Shown here piece after piece: positions 45,926 to 57,000 of a DNA stretch of 60,000 nucleotides. Positions within the stretch are counted from its first letter, which is position 1. Every line of letters starts with the position of its first letter. Under the pieces are notes generated by a model that was not told where the DNA came from, searched no databases, and saw nothing but the letters and a program-made list of their open reading frames with translations. This DNA comes from Symsagittifera roscoffensis (taxonomy: Eukaryota > Xenacoelomorpha > Acoela > Convolutidae). A program made the translations under genes and the position numbers. The DNA is taken from positions 538,287 to 598,286 of the forward strand of contig NC_087063.1 of assembly GCF_963678635.1 (NCBI RefSeq), in the 5' to 3' direction.

Positions 45926-48900
45926 TTAAGAGGAGGGAGCACCGCCTGCTCTTCTTGGCAACAGATGTAATTTAACTAGTCTCCATTCTCATTCACAGAC
46001 TGCTGAAGACAATGACTGCATATAAGTTAATTAAGAGGAGGGAGCAGCTCCCAATCTTCTTGACAACAAATGCAACCCAACCACTTTCAAACGTACTCCA
46101 CTGAGACTAAAGACGTTGACTGCATATTAGTTAGTTAAAAGGAGTGAGCAGCGCCTGTTTTTTTTGGCAACAGTTGCAACTAGCTAATGTATAGCCTCAT
46201 TCACTAAGACTTAAGACAGTTACTGCATCTAAGTTCATAAAAAGGAGAGATCAGCTCCTGCTCTTCCTAGCAACAGAAGAATCGTATCTACTCTCCAGTC
46301 TCATCCAATGAGACTGAAGACAGTGGTATCTTATAATTTGGGTAAGACGAGCTTGTGTCTCCGTTTCTTATCGGCAACAGATACAACCTAACCACTGTCT
46401 AGCCTCATTCACTGAGAGTGGAGACAGTGGCTGCAATTAAAATAATTAGGAAGAGGGAGCCACTCCTGCTCTTCTTGGCAACATATGCATCTTAACTACT
46501 GTTCCGCCTCATCCAATGAGGCTGACGACTGTGACTGCTTATAAGTTAGTTGGGAAGAGGGAGTAGCTCCTGCTCTTCTTGGAACCATATGCAACTTAGC
46601 CACTGTATAGTCTCAACCACTAAGACTGAAGACAAAGACTGCATATTAGATCTTTAAGACGAGGGGGCAGCTTCTGCTCTTCCTGGCAACAGATGCAACC
46701 TAACTACTCTCCAGACTCATCCACTGAGACTGAAGAAAGTGACTGCGTATAAGTTAGTTAAGAGGAATAAGCAGGTCTCACTCTTCTTGAAAACAGTTGC
46801 AACCTAACCACTTTCAAACCCAATCCATTGAGACTAAAGACGTTGACTGCATGTTAGTTAGTTAAAGGAAAGAGCAGCTGCTGTTTTTTTGTCAACAGAT
46901 GTTAACTAGCCTCTGTATAGCCTCATCCGCTGAGATTGATGACAGTGACTGCCTTTTAGTTCTTCAAGAAGAGGGAGCAGCTCCTGCTCTTCTTGGCAAC
47001 AGATTCAACCTAACCACACTCCAGCCTCATCCACTGATACTAAAGACAGGGACTAATGCAACCTAATACTAAAGACAGGGACTTAGGGATGCAACCTAAT
47101 TACTCTCACGACTCATCTATAGAGACTGAAGACAGTAGCTGCATATAAGTTAACTTAGAGGAGGAAGCAGTTCCTGCTCTTTTTTGCACCAGATGCATTT
47201 TAACCACTGTCTAGGCTCAATCAATGGGACTGAAAACAGTGACTGCATATAAGTTAGTTAAGAGGAGCAAACAGTTCCTGCTCTTCTTGGTACCAGATGC
47301 AACTCAACAACTGCCTAGCCTCATCCACTGAGACTGTAGAAACTGACCGCATTTAAGTTGGTTTAGAGAAGGAAGCAGTTCCTGCTTTTCTTGGCACCAG
47401 ATGCAACTTAACCACTGCCTAGGCTCATCCACTGAGTCTGAAAAAACTGACTGCATATAAGTTAGTTTAGAAAAGGGAGCAGTTCCTGCTCTTTTTGACA
47501 AAGATGTAACTTAAAAACTATCTAGACTCATCCACTGAAACTGAAGACAGTGGTCTCGTATAAGTTTTTTGAGAGGATGGAGCAGCTCTTGCTCTTCTTG
47601 ACAATTGATGCAACTTAAACACTGTCTAGCCTCATCCAATAAGACAGAAGATACTGATTGCATTTGAGTTAGTTAAGAGGATGAAGCAGCTTCTGCTCAT
47701 TTTAGCAGCAGTTGCAACTTAACCACTGTCTAGTCTCAACCACTGAGACTGAAGACACTGACTGCGTTTAAGTTAGTTAAGAGGATGGAGCAGCTCCTGT
47801 TCTTCTTTGCAACAGATGCAATCTAACCCTTCTCCAACTTTATCTTCTGCTACTGAAAACACTGATGGCTTATAAGTTAGTTAAAAGAAGGGAGCAGCTC
47901 CTGTTCCTCTTGGCAACAGATGCATTCCAACCACTGTCTAGCCTCATTCATTGCGACTGAAGACAGTGACTGCATATAAGTTCGTTAGAGAAGGGATCAG
48001 CCGCTGTTCTTCTTGGCAACAGATGCATTTACATCACTCTCTAGCCTCATCCATTGCGACTGAAGACAGTGAATGCATGTAAGTTACTTAAAAGGAGAAG
48101 GCAACTTCTGCTCAGTTTAGCAACAGTTGCAACTTAAGCACTGTCTAGCCTCTCCACTGAGACTGAAGACACTGATTGCGTTTGAGTTAATTAAGAGGAT
48201 GGAGGAGCATCTTCTTTTCCTGGCAACAGATGCATCTATATCACTCTCCAGCCTCGTCCACTGAGAATGAAGACAGTGACTGCACATAAGTTAGTTAAGA
48301 GAAGGGATCAGCTCCTGTTCTTCTTGGCAACAGATGCATCTACATCACTGTCTAGCCTCATCCATTGCGACTGAATACAGTGACTGCATGTAAGTTACTT
48401 AAGAGGAGAAAGCAGCTTCTGCTCAGTTTAGCAACAGTTGCAACTTAACCACTCTCTGGCCTCATCCACTGAGACTTAAGATACTGACTGCGTTCGAGTT
48501 AATTAAGAGGATGGAGGAGCATCTTCTTTTCTTGGCAACAGATGCATCTACATCACTCTCCAGCCTCTTTCACTGAGAATGAGGACAGTGACGGCACATA
48601 AAGTAGTTAAGAGAAGGGATCAGCCGCTGTTCTTCTTGGCAACAGATGCATTTACATCACTCTCTAGCCTCATCCATTGCGACTGAAGACGGTGACTGCA
48701 TGTAAGTTACTTAAAAGGAGAAAGCAGCTTCTGCTCAGTTTAGCAACAGTTGCAACTTAAGCACTGTCTAGCCTCGTCCACTGAGACTGAAGACACTGAT
48801 TGCGTTTGAGTTAATTAAGAGGATGGAGGAGCATCTTCTTTTCTTGGCAACAGATGCATCTACATCACTCTCCAGCCTCTTTCACTGAGAATGAAGACAG

Positions 48901-49750
48901 TGACGGCACATAAAGTAGTTAAGAGAAGGGATCAGCCGCTGTTCTTCTTGGCAACAGATGCATTTACATCACTCTCTAGCCTCATCCATTGCGACTGAAG
49001 ACGGTGACTGCATGTAAGTTACTTAAAAGGAGAAAGCAGCTTCTGCTCAGTTTAGCAACAGTTGCAACTTAAGCACTGTCTAGCCTCTCCACTGAGACTG
49101 AAGACACTGATTGCGTTTGAGTTAATTAAGAGGATGGAGGAGCATCTTCTTTTCCTGGCAACAGATGCATCTATATCACTCTCCAGCCTCGTCCACTGAG
49201 AATGAAGACAGTGACTGCACATAAGTTAGTTAAGAGAAGGGATCAGCTCCTGTTCTTCTTGGCAACAGATGCATCTACATCACTGTCTAGCCTCATCCAT
49301 TGCGACTGAATACAGTGACTGCATGTAAGTTACTTAAGAGGAGAAAGCAGCTTCTGCTCAGTTTAGCAACAGTTGCAACTTAACCACTCTCTGGCCTCAT
49401 CCACTGAGACTTAAGATACTGACTGCGTTCGAGTCAATTAAGAGGATGGAGGAGCATCTTCTTTTCTTGGCAACAGATGCATCTACATCACTCTCCAGCC
49501 TCTTTCACTGAGAATGAGGACAGTGACGGCACATAAAGTAGTTAAGAGAAGGGATCAGCCGCTGTTCTTCTTGGCAACAGATGCATTTACATCACTCTCT
49601 AGCCTCATCCATTGCGACTGAAGACGGTGACTGCATGTAAGTTACTTAAAAGGAGAAAGCAGCTTCTGCTCAGTTTAGCAACAGTTGCAACTTAAGCACT
49701 GTCTAGCCTCGTCCACTGAGACTGAAGACACTGATTGCGTTTGAGTTAAT
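45926..49750 (+). repeat. 3.8-kb tandem duplication in array B, copy 2, with 935-bp sub-repeat
   Basis: Matches copy 1 at +3825 through at least about 48.6 kb. It continues with the three-monomer type and a nine-monomer repetition: the short allele GCCTCTCCACTGAG is at 48148 and 49083, about 935 bp apart. The right limit is approximate. Confidence 0.7.
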
Positions 49751-51185
49751 TAAGAGGATGGAGGAGCATCTTCTTTTCTTGGCAACAGATGCATCTACAT
49801 CACTCTCCAGCCTCTTTCACTGAGAATGAAGACAGTGACGGCACATAAAGTAGTTAAGATAAGGGATCAGCCGCTGTTCTTCTTGGCAACAGATGCATTT
49901 ACATCACTCTCTAGCCTCATCCATTGCGACTGAAGACGGTGACTGCATGTAAGTTACTTAAAAGGAGAAAGCAGCTTCTGCTCAGTTTAGCAACAGTTGC
50001 AACTTAAGCACTGTCTAGCCTCGTCCACTGAGACTGAAGACACTGATTGCGTTTGAGTTAATTAAGAGGATGGAGGAGCATCTTCTTTTCTTGGCAACAG
50101 ATGCATCTACATCACTCTCCAGCCTCTTCCACTGAGAATGAAGACAGTGACTGCACATAATTTAGTTAAGATAAGGGATCAGCTCCTGTTCTTCTTGGCA
50201 AGAGATGCATCTACATCACTGTCTAGCCTCATCCATTGCGACTGAATACAGTGACTGCATGTAAGTTACTTAAGAGGAGAAAGCAGCTTCTGCTCAGTTT
50301 AGCATCAGTTGCAACTTAACCACTCTCTAGCCTCATCCACTGAGACTGAAGATACTGACTGCGTTCGAGTTAATTAAGAGGATAGAGCAGCTTCTGCTTT
50401 TCTTGGCAACAGATGCATCTACATTACTCTCCAGCCTCATCCACGGAGAATGAAGACAGTGACTGCACATAAGTTAGTTAAGAGAAGGGATTAGCCGCTG
50501 TTCTACTTGGCAACAGATGCATTTACATCACTCTCTAGCCTCATCCATTGCGACTGAAGACAGTGACTGCATGTAAGTTACTTAAAAGGAGAAAGCAGCT
50601 TCTGCTCAGTTTAGCAACAGATGCAACCTAACCCTTCTCCAACTTTATCTTCTGCTACTGAAAACACTGATGGCTTATAAGTTAGTTACAAGAAGGGAGC
50701 AGCTCCTGTTCCTCTTGGCAACAGATGCTTTCGAACCACTGTCTAGCCTCATTCATTGCGACTGAAGACAGTGACTGCATATAAGTTATTTAAGATGAGG
50801 GAGCAGTGTCTCATTTTAGCAACAGTTGCAACCTAACCACTGTCTAGCCTCATCCATTGAGACTGAAGACACTGATTGCGTTTCAGTTAGTAATGAGGAT
50901 AGAGCAGCTCATGTTCTTCTTGGCAACAGATGCATCTACATCACTGTCTAGCCTCATCCATTGCGACTGAATACAGTGACTGCATGTAAGTTACTTAAGA
51001 GGAGAAAGCAGCTTCTGCTCAGTTTAGCAACAGTTGCAACTTAACCACTCCCTAGCCTCATCCACTGAGACTGAAGATACTGACTGCGTTCGAGTTAATT
51101 AAGAGGATTGAGCAGCTTCTGCTTTTCTTGGCAACAGATGCATCTACATTACTCTCCAGCCTCATCCACGGAGAATGAAGACAGT

Positions 51186-52108
51186 TGTGACATTCGACCA
51201 GAATGGATCAAAATGCAGATTCAGCATATTCGAAATTTTAGCAGTGAACCTTCCGAATTGGCGATTTTGAAGGAATAAGAGTGTTGTTCGAACGATTGGA
51301 CAAATCGGGAAGGCCGAAGAATTTGGGAATTCCTAAATTTTAAAAATTCGAACTGATGACGTAACAATTCTAAGAAACGTCAAAAACGGCCATTTTGGAG
51401 AAAAAGCCGAAACGAAACACAACAACGATAGTTGCGACGACGACAACAACGAGAAAATTGAAAATCAGAATCAGAGAAAAGCAGAAGTAGCAGAGACCGC
51501 TCCAAGTTGCAACTATTGTGTCGCTACAATAGTTGCAAGGCAGTTGCTAACAACAGTGAGGGGTGGAAACCAGCCTTCCGGGTTATAGAGAAATCAAGCT
51601 TAACGTGCTTGATTCAGTGGATTCGAGAATCAGGAGGGGTTTCGAGACTGAAACTTTTATCATCTTATATGAACTTTTAGCTTCCCTGTCATGTCCTGAA
51701 TTGAATCTAATTAACATCTGAATTCATTCTACTAAGATGAGAAGCTAGGAGTTGGGGGAAAGGGTTGATCCATCTTCGATGGAGATGATGATTATTATCT
51801 ACTGAACAAAAACAATAATAATTCAATAAGTAGTAGTAGCCCTGTTTTTAGGAGTGACCTCGTGGTCTGGGGATACTGAGACCAAGCCATGAGCTCACTA
51901 TTTCTGCATGTAATTAAGTTAATTTGAGTGTTTTGACCGAAGCCGAAAGCAGTAACGTTTTTTTCCGACCGATGTTAGAAAGACCACCGAAAGTACTGGC
52001 TTGGTAGAGACGGTGAAAAGCATGCAAAGCTCTGTTTAGACGTTAGCCAGTCGTCTTAGGACTTAGTTTTGTTCTCCGTCGATATGTATCTTCCGGGCGA
52101 ATGTTACA
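51186..52108. mobile_element. 923-bp insertion, candidate solo LTR
   Basis: Non-satellite sequence that splits a monomer. It begins TGTGACATTCGACC and ends GGGCGAATGTTACA; the end's reverse complement, TGTAACATTCGCCC, matches the start at 12 of 14 positions. TG...CA ends with a short imperfect inverted repeat suit an LTR. The empty site, seen at about 50455, reads GAAGACAGTGACTGC, so AGT is the only repeated target sequence (3 bp), shorter than the usual 4-6 bp. No coding frame. It carries a perfect 13-bp hairpin (51507-51538). A TIR-type DNA element is the alternative. Confidence 0.65.
51507..51538. repeat. Perfect 13-bp hairpin inside the insertion
   Basis: TTGCAACTATTGT, loop GTCGCT, ACAATAGTTGCAA. 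It could be a folded RNA element in the R/U5 part of an LTR transcript; function unknown. Confidence 0.7.
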
Positions 52109-54005
52109 AGTGACTGCACATAAGTTCGTTAGAGAAGGGATCAGCCGCTGTTCTTCTTGGCAACAGATGCGTTTACATCACTCTCTAGCCTCATCCATTG
52201 CGACTGAAGACAGTGAATGCATGTAAGTTACTTAAAAGGAGAAGGCAACTTCTGCTCAGTTTAGCAACAGTTGCAACTTAAGCACTGTCTAGCCTCTCCA
52301 CTGAGACTGAAGACACTGATTGCGTTTGAGTTAATTAAGAGGATGGAGGAGCATCTTCTTTTCCTGGCAACAGATGCATCTATATCACTCTCCAGCCTCG
52401 TCCACTGAGAATGAAGACAGTGACTGCACATAAGTTAGTTAAGAGAAGGGATCAGCTCCTGTTCTTCTTGGCAACAGATGCATCTACATCACTGTCTAGC
52501 CTCATCCATTGCGATTGAAGACAGTGACTGCATGTAAGTTAGTTAAGAGGAGAAAACAGCGTCTGCTCATTTTAGCAACAGTTGCAATTTCACCACTGTC
52601 TAGCCTCATCCACTGAGACTGAAGACACTGATTGCGTTTGAGTTAGTTAAGAGGCTGGTGCAGGTTCGGCTTTTCTTGGCAACAGGTGCATTTACATCAC
52701 TGTCTAGCCTCCTCCACTGAGAATGAAGACAGTGACTGCATATAAGTTAGTAAAGAGGAGGAAGCTGCTTCTGACCATTTTAGCAACAATTGCAACTTAA
52801 CCACTGTCTAGTCTCAGCCACTGAGACTGAAGGCACTGATTGCGTTTGATTTAGTTAAGAGGATGGAGCAGGTTCTGCTTTTGCTGGCACTAGATGCATC
52901 TACATCACTGTCTAGACTCATCCATTGCGACTGAAGACACTGATTGCATTTGAATTAGTTAAGAGGTTGGAGCAGCTTCTGCTTTTCTTAGCAACAGATG
53001 TATTTACATCACTGTGTAGCCTCATCCATTGTGACTGAAGACAGTGACTGCATATAAGTTAATAAAGAGGAGGGAGCAGCCTCTGCTCATTTCAGCAATA
53101 GTTGCAACTTGACCACTGTGTAGTCTCAGCCACTGAGACTGAAGACAGTGATTGCGTTTGAGTTAATTAAGAGGGTGGAGCAGCATCTGCTTTTCTTGGC
53201 CACAGATGCATTTACATCACTATCTAGCCTCAACCATTGCGACTGAAGACAGTGACTGCATATAAGTAAGTTCAGATGAGGGTGCAGCTACTGCTCATTT
53301 TGGCAACAGTTGCAACTTAACCACACTCTAGCCTCATCCACTGAGTCTGAAGAAACTGACTGCGTTTGAGTTAGTTAAGAGGATGGAACAGCTTCTGCTT
53401 ATCCGGGCAACAGATGCATCTACATCATTCTCCAGCCTCATCCGATGAGACTGAAGACAGTGACTGCATATAAGTTAGTAAGGAGGAGGAAGCAGCTTCT
53501 GACCATTTTAGCAACAATTGCAACTTAACCACTGTCTAGTCTCAGCCACTGAGACTGAGGACACTGATTGCGTTTGATTTAGTTAAGAGGATGGAGCAGG
53601 TTCTGCTTTTCTTGGCAACAGATGCATCTACATCACTGTCTAGACTCATCCATTGCGACTGAACACACTGATTGCATTTGAATTAGTTAAGAGGTTGGAG
53701 CAGCTTCTGCTTTTCTTACCAACAGATTTATTTACATCACTGTCTAGCCTCATCCATTGCGACTGAAGACAGTGACTGCATATAAGTAAGTTAAGATGAG
53801 GGTGCAGCTACTGCTCATTTTGGCAACAGTTGCAACTTAACCACACTCTAGCCTCATCCACTGAGTCTGAAGATACTGACTGCGTTTGAGTTAGTTAAGA
53901 GGATGGAACAGCTTCTGCTTATCCGGGCAACAGATGCATCTACATCATTTTCCAGCCTCATCCAATGAGAATGAAGACAGTGACTGCATATAAGTTAGTA
54001 AGGAG
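52109..54005 (+). repeat. Array B, old monomers right of the insertion
   Basis: The first about 400 bp copy the variants of 47.99-48.36 kb (AGAAGGGATCAGCCGCTG, GAGAAGGCAACTTCTGC). Then follow old monomers with well-kept dyads (CCACTGTCTAGTCTCAGCCA then CTGAGACTGA near 52801 and 53521) and a local duplication (about 52.74-53.0 repeated at about 53.46-53.75 kb). Confidence 0.8.
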
Positions 54006-57000
54006 GAGGAAGCAGCTCCTGTTCTTCTTGGCAACAGATGCAACCTAACCCTTCTCCAGCATCATCTACTGATACTAAAGACAGTGGCTGCATATAAGTT
54101 AGTTATAATGAGGGAGCAGCTCCTGTTCTTCTTGGCAACAGATGCAACCCAACCATTCTCCAGTCTCATCTACTGATACTAAAGACAGAGACTGCATATA
54201 AGTTAGTAAAGAGGAGGGAGCAGCTCCTGCTCTTCTTGGCAACAGATTCAACCTAACCACACTCCAGCCTCATCCACTGATACTAAAGACAGGGACTGCA
54301 TATAAATTCTATAAAAGGAGTGAGCAGCTCCTGTTCTTCTTGGCAACAGATGCAACCCAACCATTCCCCAGTCTCATCTACTGATACTAAAGACAGTGAC
54401 TGCATATAAGTTAGTTAAGAGGAGGGAGCAGCTCCTGTTCTTCTTGGCAACAGATGCAACCTAACCATTCTCCAGTCTCATCTACTGATACTAAAGACAG
54501 AGACTGCATATAAGTTAGTAAAGAGGAGGGAGCAGCTCCTGCTCTTCTTGGCAACAGATTCAACCTAACCACACTCCAGCCTCATCCACTGATACTAAAG
54601 ACAGGGACTGCATATAAATTCTATAAAAGGAGTGAGCAGCTCCTGTTCTTCTTGGCAACAGATGCAACCCAACCATTCTCCAGTCTCATCTACTGATATT
54701 AAAGACAGTGACTGCATATAAGTTAGTTTAGAGGAGGGAGCAGCTCCTGTTCTTCTTGGCAACAGATGCAACCCAACCATTCTCCAGTCTCATCTACTGA
54801 TACTAAAGACAGTGACTGCATATAAGTTAGTTAAGAGGAGGGAGCAGCTCCTGCTCTTCTTGGCAACAGATTCAACCTAACCAAACTCCAGCCTCATCCA
54901 CTGATACTAAAGACAGGGACTGCATATAAATTCTCTAAAAGGAGTGAGCAGCTCCTGTTGTTCTTGGCAACAGATGCAACCCAACCATTCTCCAGTCTCA
55001 TCTACTGATACTAAAGACAGTGACTGCATATAAGTTAGTTAAGAGGAGGGAGCATCTCCTGTTTTTCTTGGCAACAGATGCAACGTAACCCTTCTCCAGC
55101 ATCATCTACTGATACTAAAGACAGTGGCTGCATATAAGTTAGTTAAAAGGAGGGAGCGGCTCCTGTTCTTCTTGGCAACAGATGCAACCCAACCATTCTC
55201 CAGTCTCATCTACTGATACTAAAGACAGGGACTGCATATAAGTTAGGTAAGGGGAGGGAGCAGCTCCTGCTCTTCTTGGCAACATATTCAACCTAACCAC
55301 ACTCCAGCCTCATCCACTGATACTAAAGACAGGGACTGCATATAAATTCTCTAAAAGCAGTGAGCAGCTCCTGTTTTTCTTGGCAACAGATGCAACCCAA
55401 CCATTCTCCAGTCTCATCTACTGATACTAAAGACAGTGACTGCATATAAGTTAGTTAAGAGGAGGGAGCAGCTCCTGTTCTTCTTGGCAACAGATGCAAC
55501 CCAACCCTTCTCCAGCATCATCTACTGATACTAAAGACAGTGGCTGCATATAAGTTAGTTAAAAGGAGGGAGCAGCTCCTGTTCTTCTTGGCAACAGATG
55601 CAACCCAACCATTCTCCAGTCTCATCTACTGATACTAAAGACAGGGACTGCATATAAGTTAGTTAAGGGGAGGGAGCAGCTCCTGCTCTTCTTGGCAACA
55701 GATTCAACCTAACCACACTCCAGCCTCATCCACTGATACTAAAGACAGGGGCTGCATATAAATTCTCTAAAAGGAGTGAGCAGCTCCTGTTCTTCTTGGC
55801 AACAGATGCAACCCAACCATTCTCCAGTCTCATCTACTGATACTAAAGGCAGTGACTGCATATAAGTTAGTTAAGAGGAGGGAGCAGCTCCTGTTCTTCT
55901 TGGCAACAGATGCAACCCAACCATTCTCCAGTCTCAAATACTGATACTAAAGACAGTGACTGCATATAAGTTAGTTAAGAGGAGGGAGCAGCTCCTGCTC
56001 TTCTTGGCAACAGATTCAACCTAACCACACTCCAGCCTCATCCACTGATACTAAAGACAGGGACTGCATATAAATTCGCTAAAAGGAGTGAGCAGCTCCT
56101 GTTCTTCTTGGCAACAGATGCAACCCAACCATTCTCCAGTCTCATCTACTGATACTAAAGACAGTGACTGCATATAAGTTAGTTAAGAGGAGGGAGCAGC
56201 TCCTGTTCTTCTTGGCAACAAATGCAATCCAACCATTCTCCAGTCTCATCTACTGATACTAAAGACAGTGACTGCATATAAGTTAGTTAAGAGGAGGGAG
56301 CTTCTTGGCAACAGATTCAACCTAACCACACTCCAGCCTCATCCACTGATAGTAAAGACAGGGACTGCATATAATTTCGCTAAAAGGAGTGAGCAGCTCC
56401 TGTTCTTCTTGGCAACAGATTCAACCCAACCATTCTCCAGTCTCATCTACTGATACTAAAGACAGTGACTGCATATAAGTTAATTAAGAGGAGGGAGCAG
56501 CTCCTGTTCTTCTTGGCAACAGATGCAACCCAACCGTTCCCCAGTCTCATCTACTGATACTAAAGACAGTGACTGCATATAAGTTAGTTAAGAGGAGGGA
56601 GCAGCTCCTGCTCTTCTTGGCAACAGATTCAACCTAACCACTCTCCAGCCTCATCCACTGATACTAAAGACAGGGACTGCATATAAATTCGCTAAAAGGA
56701 GTTAGCAGCTCCTGTTCTTCTTGGCAACAGATGCAACCCAACCATTCTCCAGTCTCATCTACTAATACTAAAGACAGTGACTGCATATAAGTTAGTTAAG
56801 AGGAGGGAGCAGCTCCTGTTCTTCTTGGCAACAGATGCAACCTAACCCTTCTCCAGCATCATCTACTGATACTAAAGACAGTGGCTGCATATAAATTAGT
56901 TGAGAGGAGGGAGCAGCTCCTGCTCTTCTTGGCAACAGATGCAACCTAACCCATCTCCAGTCTCATCTACTGATACTAAAGACAGTGACTGCATATAAGT

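Larger units (their letters stand above)
41007..51185 (+). repeat. Array B, old diverged monomers
   Basis: Monomers keep the 104-bp period but differ widely. The consensus is nearer to CAACCTAACCACTGTCTAGC, CTCATCCACTGAGACTGAAG, ACAGTGACTGCATATAAGTT, AGTTAAGAGGAGGGAGCAGC, TCCTGCTCTTCTTGGCAACA, GATG. Many preserve a long dyad, for example 41735-41773. Confidence 0.9.

Noticed and set aside
43479-47501. Minus-strand 65-codon frames at 43479 and 47304
   Set aside because: They are identical because of the 3825-bp duplication; the sequence is ordinary old satellite.
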